NCBI GenBank assembly: GCA_905221605.1
Contig: CAJNDS010001225.1
Location: 244,501 to 308,500, forward strand
Origin: Symbiodinium natans
Lineage: Eukaryota > Sar > Dinophyceae > Suessiales > Symbiodiniaceae
Length of the DNA stretch: 64,000 nt
Reading direction: 5' to 3'
A program made the position numbers and the translations under genes. Positions 45,274 to 54,623 of this stretch are shown here, in pieces (position 1 is the stretch's first letter; each line of letters begins with the position of its first letter). The notes under the pieces are model-generated. The model searched no databases. It saw nothing but the letters and a program-made list of their open reading frames with translations, and was not told where the DNA came from.

Positions 45274-47637
45274 ATGGACATGATGCGGCGTCGCTCTGAG
45301 CCTGGACTGTCGCCCACGGCCAATGAAGCCGAAGGAAATCGTGGTGATGGGGGTGAAGAACGACAACAAGTGGTACAAGCGCTGACAGATGGTAGGGAGG
45401 TTGCAATGATACAACCAACGTCTCAGGTGGAAAACGAAGTGGTTCCGGTTCCAGCAGCAAATCCTTTCTGGAGCGAGCGGGCTCAAGAAGAAATGAGACT
45501 GAGGCACTCAAGGCCAGCAAGTCTTCCTGCAAGCGGAGGGGATAGAAGTGGTGAAGAAACAAGAAGGCCACCGTCGTTGCCAGAACTTCGGGATCGGGAA
45601 CCTGCACCAGCTGAGAGGCCATCGTCAGGCTTAATGGGCCAGATGGAACGAGGTACTATTGGTGGAGCGCAAGTAGAGGAAGAGCTCATTCCTGATGTTG
45701 GTGGGGAAGAACAAAGTGAAGATATGGCGGTGGTAAAGCGTGCGCTGAAGGAGTTGCTTGTGCAAACAAAGGAGCTGGGGAACAGGTTGCATCGGGTGGA
45801 GGAGAAAAGCTATACCTCTGCTGCATCTGGGTCAGCTTCGAGAGCACGGAGCACTGGAGTGGTGGACGCAAATGCTGCATATCCTTTGGGAATGACTCCA
45901 GAGAAACAGTACCTGCCAGGACAAGTTTTCTACACGGATGGTATGGGTGGTTTTTGGACTGTGTTGCCTGATGGGACATGGCTGCCTATTGAGGGCTACG
46001 ACCTGCCAAAGGGTTGTGATCTTCAATCCTTGCCTGGGTCCAGGAAGGGGGATGCTCAAGTGGAGGATGAAAAAGAAGTGCCAATGATGCATGTAGCTGA
46101 AGGGAAGAAACCCTCCAGATTGCCTCCATTGAATTACCCCACGGGAGGTCCTGCAAGTGGTGGATATGCAAGTGGACCGCCTGGTTTAACACATGTTCCG
46201 ATTACTTCCTTGCCATCAGGTGCTGATGGTTCTGCCGCACCGGTGGGGAACCAGCCCGGTTTTGTCTCCGCTCGGGAAACTGCGACGCAAGAGAACTCAG
46301 CAGGATCGGGTGGATATACAATGGTGGATGATGTTCCGTATCGGTGGAAAATGGTCGCTGGGAAGTTGGAATTAGAAAAAGTTCCGCTAGCAGCTGTTAC
46401 GCCTGGTATAGGACATGGACTGCCTCAAGGGCCTGGTGGTAGGGTCAGTTTACCTCCTGGAGCAGTGGTGCCACGCGGTATGCCAATCATTGGTGATAGT
46501 TCTGGAACCGAACGTCCGGAGGCTCTTGGGAAGCATGTGATGAGCCTTCCTACTTTGGCGGACTACACACCAAGCAATCCGACGGCACTAGGTGATTGGA
46601 TCGCAATGATCGAACCAATGTTGTCTTCGCTGACAGATACAGGAAGAGTGTGGTGGCAATGCGTCTGTTCAAAGGCATATCAAGCGTATGCCAAATGGTT
46701 GAGTGTTTCTCCGCTGGAAAGGTTGGGCATCAAGGCTGAGCTGGAAGGGCTCAAAGTGGTTCAAACTGTGCATGTTTTGTTGGAGCAGAGAGCGGTGTCT
46801 TTGCTGCTACAGGCGATTCCGGAGAGATTGAAGACCGAGATCGTTTCCACTCGAATGTTGGGGTCAGTGATGATATTTTACAAATTGCTGACGGTCTACC
46901 AACCAGGTGGAGCAAATGAGAGCAGCACAATGTTGAACTTCTTGGTGCAACCATCTTCAGCAACCTCGATCTCAGAGGCCATCAAGGGAGTGCGTCAATG
47001 GGCGCAACGGCGTTCCCGATTAAGGGAGTTGAGAGCAGCCGAGCCGGACGCTACCTTGCTTATCAAAGGATTGGATGGTTTATCATCCGCGTTGCTGGCG
47101 AAACACCCTACGGTTCATTTCAGAGTGGCATCCTTTCGGGAGAAATTGGGGGTGGACTACTCGCCGACCTCTGAAACTGCGACACAACTAGCTGAAATGT
47201 TACAGGCAGAGTTTGAACTGCTATTGCATAGTGCTGGTGATCAAGAGGTGAAGCAGGACTCGGACGCCAAGAAAAGGGCAAGGTTAAACAAAGCCCAAAA
47301 GGGAACTGGTGACGAGACGGAGGAGGGTGACAAAGGCAAAGGGAAAGGAAAAAGGTACAGCGGAGATGGTGAACGTCCTTTCTGTTGGATATATTGGAAG
47401 ACAGATGCAGGCTGCAAGTTCGGATCTCGCTGCAAATTTCGTCATGACAAAGACTCCCTGGAGCGAGGAAGATGTTTTGAGTGTGGGGCCGTTGGCCATC
47501 TGCAGCCGCAGTGTCCATATAAGGGTGGTGTAAGTTCCAATGTGGACTCAAACCCTGAGAGGAATAGGCCTAAAGGGAATTCTCAAGGGCGGCAAAGGTG
47601 CGAAATGGGGAAATGCCAAAAAGGCAGAGGTGGCTGA
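45274..47637 (+). CDS. gag: Gag of the copia element
   Basis: 787 codons from the ATG in GCCATGG; the frame opens a few codons earlier without an ATG. The first 300 or so residues are low complexity and Gly/Pro/Ser-rich. A capsid-like helical middle follows, about residues 385-660 (DWIAMIEPMLSSL, WWQCVCSKAYQAY, LRELRAAEPDATLLIKGL). Near the C-terminus are two zinc motifs: a CCCH finger (CWIYWKTDAGCKFGSRCKFRH) written as C-x9-C-x5-C-x3-H, and a CCHC knuckle C-x2-C-x4-H-x4-C (CFECGAVGHLQPQC). Gag forms the particle and packages element RNA. The end overlaps the pol frame by up to 98 nt in the +1 frame, so Pol is probably made by +1 frameshifting, as in yeast Ty1. Confidence 0.9.
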   Translation: MDMMRRRSEPGLSPTANEAEGNRGDGGEERQQVVQALTDGREVAMIQPTSQVENEVVPVPAANPFWSERAQEEMRLRHSRPASLPASGGDRSGEETRRPPSLPELRDREPAPAERPSSGLMGQMERGTIGGAQVEEELIPDVGGEEQSEDMAVVKRALKELLVQTKELGNRLHRVEEKSYTSAASGSASRARSTGVVDANAAYPLGMTPEKQYLPGQVFYTDGMGGFWTVLPDGTWLPIEGYDLPKGCDLQSLPGSRKGDAQVEDEKEVPMMHVAEGKKPSRLPPLNYPTGGPASGGYASGPPGLTHVPITSLPSGADGSAAPVGNQPGFVSARETATQENSAGSGGYTMVDDVPYRWKMVAGKLELEKVPLAAVTPGIGHGLPQGPGGRVSLPPGAVVPRGMPIIGDSSGTERPEALGKHVMSLPTLADYTPSNPTALGDWIAMIEPMLSSLTDTGRVWWQCVCSKAYQAYAKWLSVSPLERLGIKAELEGLKVVQTVHVLLEQRAVSLLLQAIPERLKTEIVSTRMLGSVMIFYKLLTVYQPGGANESSTMLNFLVQPSSATSISEAIKGVRQWAQRRSRLRELRAAEPDATLLIKGLDGLSSALLAKHPTVHFRVASFREKLGVDYSPTSETATQLAEMLQAEFELLLHSAGDQEVKQDSDAKKRARLNKAQKGTGDETEEGDKGKGKGKRYSGDGERPFCWIYWKTDAGCKFGSRCKFRHDKDSLERGRCFECGAVGHLQPQCPYKGGVSSNVDSNPERNRPKGNSQGRQRCEMGKCQKGRGG

Positions 47638-50600
47638 AGGGGGAGATGAGACGGCTAATGCGGGATTGGATAAAGGTTCTGCAAGTCCCTCATCACCATC
47701 AACACCCAATCAGGTCCTTGCTGAAGCGTTAGAAGTGCTGAAATCTATGAAGCTGTCATCAGCGCAGTCAGCATCAAGCGGGGATCCCAGTGTTCGAATG
47801 TTATGTGGCTCTGGGTTGTTTCAGCAGGAAGAGAGAGTGGCATTGGTGGATACAGCTGCTACGCATCTTGTGCGGACGCTTTTTCCATGGGAATGTTTAC
47901 CTGACACTACTGTTATGGTGCAAAGCGCGCTGGGTGGTGTGACAATGAGGATTACAGAGAAAGGGACTTTGATTAGGGAAGACAATGGGCCCCTGATTAT
48001 CCCTCTCTGGTTGATTTTGGAGTTTGGGGCGAACCTCACTGTGATCAATGGGATGTGTCACGTGGGTGCAAAATCTTCGCTGGACCAGCTCTTGTGGTTT
48101 GAACATGGCTGTTTGGTTATGGAGTACAAAACAGCTGAAAAGATGGTTTTGCATGCTGAAAGGCAGCGTGCGTCTTGGTCCCATTCTCAATGGAGGAATG
48201 GAAGGGCGGACTGTGGAGTCGGTTCGTCTGATGCCACGTTGTTGCCGAAGCAGGGAGAAGGCCGAGGAGTGTGCGTTCTACATGTGGCCAGGGTCTCTGA
48301 CACCAATGAGTGTTCAGGAATGGGCATGTTGGACTCGGGAGCATCACATCCTCTCAGATCACTTCGTCCTGGTGAACAGCTTCCGCAGCAAAAGGTGTTG
48401 GTGTCTTTAGCTGTTGGATCTCGGGAGATGTGTATTACCCCAGGCGGGACCCTGGTAACTCCTGAAATGGTAGATCCACTAGTGCCAATTGGCAAAGCGA
48501 GCGCTTTGGTTGGTCTCAGAGTTCAGTGGCGTGGTGGCAAGTGCACAGCCTCACATCCTGTTCTGGGGGAACTTCGCGTTCGTGATCTGAATGGGTGCCC
48601 TTGTTTGGAAAAGGAAGTGGCGCTTCAGATCATTGATGAAATGGATTGGTGTTCACCAAAGCAAGCATTGAAGGTGGCACGTATGGTTCAAGGGTGTCCG
48701 AATACGGACAACGAGGTGGCCGTAAAAGCGTCGTTGCAAAGCGCAGCGCGGACAGCGTCAGCGAATGAGGAGGAGTTCGTCCAGGCATGCTGGCGATTTC
48801 TTCGGTGGTATTATGGGGATACACCAGAAAAAATGCTGATGGAGCTGTTGCCACGTGGAGATATTGCGGCGTTGCCTTTCAACCGTCATAAAAGGAGACG
48901 GCTGGCACGAGCAAAAAGGGTGGTGGTACACCTATTTTCGGGAAAACAAAAATGGCATTTTCCCAGTCGGGATGTGGAGGTACTGGAGCTGGATTTGAAG
49001 AAAGGCGGTGACCTACATAATTCGAGCGTCTGGAAGTATCTTCTGCATCTGGCGGCTGAAGGAAAGGTGGTTGCTGTGGTTGGAGGACCTCCATGCAGGA
49101 CAGTGTCAAGGTTGAGAGGTGAAGACGGCGGTCCACCTGTATTACGCCGGCGCTGTGGGCCTGAACGGTTGGGATTAAAAAGTCTTCCTTGGCCACATCA
49201 AGAATTAGCTCAAAAGGATGGTGTTTTACTTCTGAAGATGCTTTTCCTATATGACGTGGCGGTGCATTCAAGGTGTGGAACTGCTGAGGTCATCAATGGA
49301 AGTTCTGTCTTCTTTGGCATGGAAAGTCCTGGGGACCCTGAACTCATAGGGAAAGATTTCTCTCAGAACGGCAAAACGGTCTTGAGTGCTGAGGATCTGG
49401 TGGATGGTTCTCAGGAAGGGTTCTCAAGTCCTACCTTCTGGAGTTGGCCAGAGGTGAAAAGCTTTTGTGAGCGTTATGGAATGTACGCTGCACATTTTGA
49501 TCAAGGAGCATTGGGACATGCTCTGGTGAAACCTACGACTTTCCTGGTGTCTGATATGGAACTATGGGAATCGTTGGAACAGGTTCGCGTGGTTGTTCCG
49601 TGGTCGGCAACATTCGCTTCTACCCTGGAAGAGCGTATTGGACAATCCTCCATATGGGCGCGATGGGCGTTTGGATTGGTTAAAAGAATACGTCACAGGT
49701 TGGCAAAATGGTTGCATGAGAGCGATGCTGAACGGGAAGCTATGGTGTTAAAAAAGGAAGAACGAGAAGGAACGTTACGGAGGTTGACAGCTGAGGAGCG
49801 AGCTTTCCGTGACCATTGCCTAAGGGGGCATATTCCTTTCAGACGTGATTGTCAAATCTGTGTGTCTGCCGCTGGAAAGGAGCGTCGCCATTTGAGGCGG
49901 AAACATGGGGATGCCTACACTTTATCATTGGACTTGGCGGGTCCATACAAGTGTTCAAAGGATGCTCACCAGCAAAAGCCACGACACGCTGTCATTGGTG
50001 TGTATCAGTTTCCAATGTTGGATCCCAATGTGGGTCGCCCTCCAGAAAAGGAGGAAGATGCGGATGAGGTGGAAGATCAGGTGGCAGATGAAGGTGCTGG
50101 TGTCGGAGAATGGTTAGGCGATGCAGTCGCTAACTTCGAAGAGGAAGACTCTGTGCCGGTGGAACCTGCGCCAGTTCTGGAGGCAGAGGTGTTGAAAATC
50201 CAAGCTTCTGAAAAATCCTGGAAGGAACTGACCCAACCTGTCCGTATGATCAACTTCGTTATGGTGGAGCCGATTGTGGATAAACAGCAAACAACTGTTT
50301 TGTCGGCGGTTCAAAGAATGATGGTGCGCTTGCAGAGACATGGGTATCCGGTGCTGAGAATCCACTCAGATCGAGCGGGGGAGTTTGTCAATGCACGCTT
50401 CCGGTCCTTTTGTGAAACTCGTCTGATATATAGGACCACTGGTGATCCTGGCGTCCCGCAAACAAATGGGCGCGCTGAAGCATGTGTGGGTTTATTCAAA
50501 CGTGGTGTGAGGTCGCTCTTAAAGGAGGCGCGACTCGGGCCGGCGTACTGGGCACTAGCTGCTCGCCATTGGTCAATGTTACGGTGGCAGAAAGCGGAAA

Positions 50601-52699
50601 GGGAGTTGGGGTTAAACCCCAAAGCATTGCTTCCCTTTGGTGCTCAGATTCAAGTCAAACGTCGTCCGTGGGAGTTGCTGGGTCCGGATGGAACAAAGAA
50701 AGGTCGGCAATGGGTCGATCGTACGCAGCCTGCGCTTCTTTTAGGTCCATGCGATGACCTACCTGGTGGTTATTGGGTGGAAGCTCAAGGGACTGCAAAG
50801 GATCCGGATGAACTGGTGTTATTTCCCTGCGCTACGATTTTTTCCAATATAAAGGAACCGCCTGAATTGGAGTTGGAAGGGGTGGTAGAAGAACAGGAGC
50901 CTTCTCCTCCAGAGCATCGTCTCAAGGGGAAAAAACCGGCGCTTCGGTTTCGCCATCGGTTGATTGAAAAAAGCCCGGCCTCTTCACTGCGTGGTCATGT
51001 GGGCTCCTTGCGCTTGCTTCGCAAGCGGGGGGAGAGTCCGCCCTTAGAAATTTTCGAGGATGACATGCAGGGTCTGGGGGAGCTGGAAGAAAATGCAGAT
51101 GTTGAGGACAATGTTCCTGGTGATGAGTATTGGCCGACTTGCTGTTCTCCTCATGAAAATGCTTATTTGGTCTGCAAAAGTGAGACTGCCGAGGATGGAA
51201 CACAGTTGGAAAAAGAAGAGCAAAAAGCCAAGTCAATGTATGAAAGGTCTATGTATGATTACGTGGACTGTGAGGAGCTTTTGGAAGGGATTGTATACCC
51301 AAAGAGGGTGAATCGAAGAGGTGGTATCAACAATTGGTGCACAAGTACGCGAGCTCTGGTGTTGGGCCACTATACTCATGGCGGAGTGTGTGGTATTACA
51401 AAAGAGACTCATCGAAGGCCATGGCTATGTCGTTATCTGGCATCATTCGTGAGGCACCACAATCCTGAAGCCAAATTTTCTGCTCTTCAGATCTCGTGCA
51501 ATGCTCCGGTATCATTGCATAGGGATAGTCACAATGAGAAGCATTGCTGCAATTATGTGTGTGGCTTTGGTGACTACAAAGATGGTCAGCTGTGGGTTGA
51601 GGATGAAAAGGTTTTAGAGGAAGGAGCTGAAGTGGTGGAGCAATCCTATGGGAAGAAAGTCTTACCTGGAAAATTGGTCGATATCCACTGGAACTTCATG
51701 TCGTTCTTTCCGAGAAAACTGCATGGTCCTATGCCTTGGAAAGGGAACAGGGTATCCCTGACAGGGTACACACCTGTTTTTATGGAGCGTTTGAGCTACA
51801 AGGATAGGTGCTATCTTCTCCAATGCAAGTTTCCTCTTCCGGAACCACAAGCTGAAGAAGGTGAAAAAAGGAAACGGTTAAAAATGACGTTGAAAGAGAC
51901 CTCGCTGGACGACCTTGCAGAGGAAGTCGACTACGCTGTGTTCGAAGCGCATCAATGGGCTCTAGAGGAGCATTTGAGTATTCGACTCCTAATTGCTGAA
52001 CAGGAATGTTGCGTTTTGGACGAGTTCCATGGATCGGCCAATGAGTCGAATGGGGAAAAAGGATCAGAGACTAGAGAATGGCTGGTTAAAGCAAAAAGGG
52101 CTGAGGAACGGCTCTCGAAGTTTTTGGTCAAAGCAGCTCAAGTTCAGCAAATGGTGCAAGAAAATACCGCGCTTGAGGCAGCAGAGGAGGTTGAGTTCCT
52201 GCAAACAAAAACAATCCCTACACAAGAAGCCATGCAAGAGCTGGAAAAGTGGAGGGAATCATTGTCGGACGAGGTGACGTCTTTGGTGAAAGAGTTGGAG
52301 GTGGTGGAACCAACAACTCAAGAAAAGCTGGATAAATTGGCGGAAGAGCCTAATGCACCGGTGATTGAGTACGTTCCCAGTCTGGTGGTGTTTACCCGGA
52401 AGCAAGGGACAGGGAGGCGACGTGCCCGTATCTGTGCATGTGGAAACTTTATTTCGTCAACGGCAGCTACAGAATATGAAGGGCCGAGGTCCCTCAGTCG
52501 TCACTCGCTGTACGCTCCTGGTTTAGATTCAACTACATTCAGGTGTCAAGTGAGGCACGCAGCATATATGGTGTGGATCATCGCTGGCTTAGACATTTCC
52601 AAAGCTTTTCTGACGGCGCCGATGAATAGGGCACAAAGAGAAGGGCGTTTGGTGGTGGTGCAGCCCCCAAGGGCGGCGGGCCCCCAAGGGCGGCGGTGA
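47540..52699 (+). CDS. pol: Pol polyprotein: protease x2, methyltransferase-like, integrase, oxygenase-like, RT start
   Basis: 1719 codons numbered from the first ATG of the frame. Two retropepsin-like modules: DTAA at 104-107 and DSGA at 265-268, with alignable flanks. Cytosine-methyltransferase-like domain about 460-680: HLFSG 464-468 (AdoMet-loop type), ELD 483-485, GGPPC 515-519 with candidate catalytic Cys519, and FGMESPGDP near 592-600. Integrase about 755-1000: H-x-H and C-x2-C in RDHCLRGHIPFRRDCQIC, first Asp in SLDLAGPY, second in IHSDRAGEF, Glu in QTNGRAEA. Oxygenase-like domain about 1270-1415: H1327-x-D1329, H1395, R1404 (LHRDSHN ... KLHGPMPW ... NRVSLTGYT). RT opens with Asp1685 in LDISKAFLTAP and is cut off by a frame change at the 17-bp duplication. 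Confidence 0.9.
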   Translation: MWTQTLRGIGLKGILKGGKGAKWGNAKKAEVAEGGDETANAGLDKGSASPSSPSTPNQVLAEALEVLKSMKLSSAQSASSGDPSVRMLCGSGLFQQEERVALVDTAATHLVRTLFPWECLPDTTVMVQSALGGVTMRITEKGTLIREDNGPLIIPLWLILEFGANLTVINGMCHVGAKSSLDQLLWFEHGCLVMEYKTAEKMVLHAERQRASWSHSQWRNGRADCGVGSSDATLLPKQGEGRGVCVLHVARVSDTNECSGMGMLDSGASHPLRSLRPGEQLPQQKVLVSLAVGSREMCITPGGTLVTPEMVDPLVPIGKASALVGLRVQWRGGKCTASHPVLGELRVRDLNGCPCLEKEVALQIIDEMDWCSPKQALKVARMVQGCPNTDNEVAVKASLQSAARTASANEEEFVQACWRFLRWYYGDTPEKMLMELLPRGDIAALPFNRHKRRRLARAKRVVVHLFSGKQKWHFPSRDVEVLELDLKKGGDLHNSSVWKYLLHLAAEGKVVAVVGGPPCRTVSRLRGEDGGPPVLRRRCGPERLGLKSLPWPHQELAQKDGVLLLKMLFLYDVAVHSRCGTAEVINGSSVFFGMESPGDPELIGKDFSQNGKTVLSAEDLVDGSQEGFSSPTFWSWPEVKSFCERYGMYAAHFDQGALGHALVKPTTFLVSDMELWESLEQVRVVVPWSATFASTLEERIGQSSIWARWAFGLVKRIRHRLAKWLHESDAEREAMVLKKEEREGTLRRLTAEERAFRDHCLRGHIPFRRDCQICVSAAGKERRHLRRKHGDAYTLSLDLAGPYKCSKDAHQQKPRHAVIGVYQFPMLDPNVGRPPEKEEDADEVEDQVADEGAGVGEWLGDAVANFEEEDSVPVEPAPVLEAEVLKIQASEKSWKELTQPVRMINFVMVEPIVDKQQTTVLSAVQRMMVRLQRHGYPVLRIHSDRAGEFVNARFRSFCETRLIYRTTGDPGVPQTNGRAEACVGLFKRGVRSLLKEARLGPAYWALAARHWSMLRWQKAERELGLNPKALLPFGAQIQVKRRPWELLGPDGTKKGRQWVDRTQPALLLGPCDDLPGGYWVEAQGTAKDPDELVLFPCATIFSNIKEPPELELEGVVEEQEPSPPEHRLKGKKPALRFRHRLIEKSPASSLRGHVGSLRLLRKRGESPPLEIFEDDMQGLGELEENADVEDNVPGDEYWPTCCSPHENAYLVCKSETAEDGTQLEKEEQKAKSMYERSMYDYVDCEELLEGIVYPKRVNRRGGINNWCTSTRALVLGHYTHGGVCGITKETHRRPWLCRYLASFVRHHNPEAKFSALQISCNAPVSLHRDSHNEKHCCNYVCGFGDYKDGQLWVEDEKVLEEGAEVVEQSYGKKVLPGKLVDIHWNFMSFFPRKLHGPMPWKGNRVSLTGYTPVFMERLSYKDRCYLLQCKFPLPEPQAEEGEKRKRLKMTLKETSLDDLAEEVDYAVFEAHQWALEEHLSIRLLIAEQECCVLDEFHGSANESNGEKGSETREWLVKAKRAEERLSKFLVKAAQVQQMVQENTALEAAEEVEFLQTKTIPTQEAMQELEKWRESLSDEVTSLVKELEVVEPTTQEKLDKLAEEPNAPVIEYVPSLVVFTRKQGTGRRRARICACGNFISSTAATEYEGPRSLSRHSLYAPGLDSTTFRCQVRHAAYMVWIIAGLDISKAFLTAPMNRAQREGRLVVVQPPRAAGPQGRR
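52664..52696 (+). repeat. 17-bp tandem duplication that breaks RT
   Basis: CCCCCAAGGGCGGCGGG (52664-52680) is followed by a second copy (52681-52696, last base different). Seventeen is not a multiple of three, so the RT frame shifts and the pol frame stops at 52699. Counting one copy only keeps the frame continuous into 52697-54435. Confidence 0.85.
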
Positions 52700-54435
52700 A
52701 ATTGGGTCTTTGCACAAAGGAGGAGCGGTGGATTGTGCGGAAAGCCTTGTACGGTTTGGCCGAAAGTCCTGCAGCATGGGTGGAGTGGCGAGACCAACGT
52801 CTTCAAGGCATGTCTTGGGTGTCAAAGGATGGACAAGCAATGAGCTTTCAGAGGTCCGACCCAAGTCTGTTCCTTATTATGGCACAAGAGAAGCCGGAAG
52901 GTGCAAGCAAGTTGGTAGGGACAATGGGTCTTTACGTGGATGATTTTTTGATGGCTGGGACTATGACAGTGCTCCGGGAAGCCTTGGAACAGATCAGGAA
53001 GGAGTGGAAAACTTCTGAACCCGAGTTCTGTGGTCCAGGCTGCGGTGATGGATGCCTGAAGTTTTTGGGTGTCCAAATCTGGTATCGAAATGGCAGCTTC
53101 TTTCTCAACCAGGAGGACTTCGTGAGAGATTTGCTGAACCGAAGAGGGTATCAGATTGATGAAACTGGAAAAGGTAGTAACCTGCCAATGGTGAAAGAAA
53201 CTCCAGGTGAAGAAGAGGAGGTGGATATTCCTTCCTTGCGAGCGGCTCAAGGTGCCGTAGGGGAGTTCCTCTGGGTGGCAATCAAAACTCGACCTGATTT
53301 GGCTTTCTGCACAAGCCAGTTGTCTTTGTGGACATCCCGAAGGCCGCGATTTGTGGTTAAAAAGGCTGAGGAGGTATTTCGATACCTTGCTGCAACTCCA
53401 ACGTTAGGCTTGACGTTTGGAGCAATCGCAACATGCGAAAAAGAAAGGAATGAGGTGTTGCGTTATGGGCGAGGCGTCAAGGTGGTGGAGTCCTACGCGG
53501 ATGCTAGCTTTGCAGCAGGTGAAAACGAAAAGAGCCACTCAGGAGCGGTGGTGGTTTGGGGTGATTGTCCAGTGATGTGGGCAACGCAGAGACAATCAAC
53601 GGTGGCTTTAAGTACTGCTGAAGCTGAATTACATGCGTCTATAGAGGGAGCAACGATGATTCAGTCGTGCACCCCTATAATTGCCGCTTTGGTTGGAACG
53701 GGTGAAGAATCGCTGCAAAAAGTGCTGTATACAGATTCGGTTTCGACGTGCTCAATCATTCAATATCCTGCTGGAAGCTGGAGGACAAGACACCTGAGAA
53801 TTCGAGCAGCCGGTGTCAGGTCTCTGGTGGACCGTGGTTACATGGTGATAGCGCATCTTCGCGGTGAGTATATGATCGCTGACCTGTTGACAAAATTGAT
53901 GAGTGGACAGGTGTGTGCAAAGCAAAAGGCACTTTGGGGTCTCCAACTGTTGGTGCAAGGAACTGACTTGAAAAGGGCCTCTCTTGCAATGGCGGTCATG
54001 ATGGTGGCTGCATCCCTGCAAGGGATGGCAACTGGTGGAGAAGAAGTGTCAACTGCTGGTTTCTTTTGCTCAGAAGAAGGGGTGTGCAAGGTCGCCAACA
54101 CATCTACGGTTATGGTTCTGGCTCAAGGTATTGAAATGGTTATCAACAATTCAGACCTTGTTGCGTATTTGGTGGCAGCAATTACACTCTGGGAATTGGC
54201 ATGGTGCCTCTTTCGGCGGCTGTATAAATGGCTGTGGATCCAGAAAGTGGTGGTTATTCCTGCGAGTGCCACTTTGTATACAACAGTGGGTGGGAACTGT
54301 ATGCACGCAAGCAGTGACTGTGATGTTCTGCGATATTCACAGCCCAGGGCTAAGACGCTTTGTAAGCATTGCCTCAAGGATGGCTGGGTGGTGAATGCTG
54401 AGTTCCTTGGTGAGGAACGGGCCGCTGGAACGTAA
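52696..54435 (+). CDS. pol: RT (C-terminal part), RNase H and C-terminal extension of Pol
   Basis: 579 codons; the first codon is GTG and not a real start, since this is the continuation of Pol after the 17-bp duplication. RT: KALYGLAESPAAW at 16-28 and the YVDD box at 80-83. RNase H: Asp269 in SYADASF, Glu309/311 in STAEAELHA, Asp347 in LYTDSVS, Asp396 in IADLLTK. After about residue 410 comes a 169-residue extension with two hydrophobic stretches (about 428-444 and 484-507) and a Cys/His cluster (C535, H537, C542, C556, C559). The extension is not part of standard copia Pol; its function is unknown. Catalytic residues are intact, so damage is limited to the frame break. Confidence 0.9.
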   Translation: MKLGLCTKEERWIVRKALYGLAESPAAWVEWRDQRLQGMSWVSKDGQAMSFQRSDPSLFLIMAQEKPEGASKLVGTMGLYVDDFLMAGTMTVLREALEQIRKEWKTSEPEFCGPGCGDGCLKFLGVQIWYRNGSFFLNQEDFVRDLLNRRGYQIDETGKGSNLPMVKETPGEEEEVDIPSLRAAQGAVGEFLWVAIKTRPDLAFCTSQLSLWTSRRPRFVVKKAEEVFRYLAATPTLGLTFGAIATCEKERNEVLRYGRGVKVVESYADASFAAGENEKSHSGAVVVWGDCPVMWATQRQSTVALSTAEAELHASIEGATMIQSCTPIIAALVGTGEESLQKVLYTDSVSTCSIIQYPAGSWRTRHLRIRAAGVRSLVDRGYMVIAHLRGEYMIADLLTKLMSGQVCAKQKALWGLQLLVQGTDLKRASLAMAVMMVAASLQGMATGGEEVSTAGFFCSEEGVCKVANTSTVMVLAQGIEMVINNSDLVAYLVAAITLWELAWCLFRRLYKWLWIQKVVVIPASATLYTTVGGNCMHASSDCDVLRYSQPRAKTLCKHCLKDGWVVNAEFLGEERAAGT

Positions 54436-54610
54436 ACTTTTTCAAGTGCGAGGTGAAGAAATCCTCAATGGTAAGGGATTCGGCCAATGAGCTGAAGGTT
54501 CGTCCTGGATGACGTAAAACCATAATGTGCATTCCAAGCAGTTGGCTGCTGCCTAAATGGCAGTTTTTGGCCAAAGGTCTGCACCTCCAATGTGTGTCCT
54601 AGGAAACCCT

Positions 54611-54623
54611 AGGACAGGGGGAG
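54611..54623 (+). other. Polypurine tract
   Basis: AGGACAGGGGGAG immediately before the 3' LTR, the expected plus-strand priming site. Confidence 0.8.

Noticed and set aside
52696-52699. Independent start for the RT/RNase H frame
   Set aside because: The first codon is GTG within the RT domain; the frame is a continuation of pol broken by a 17-bp duplication.
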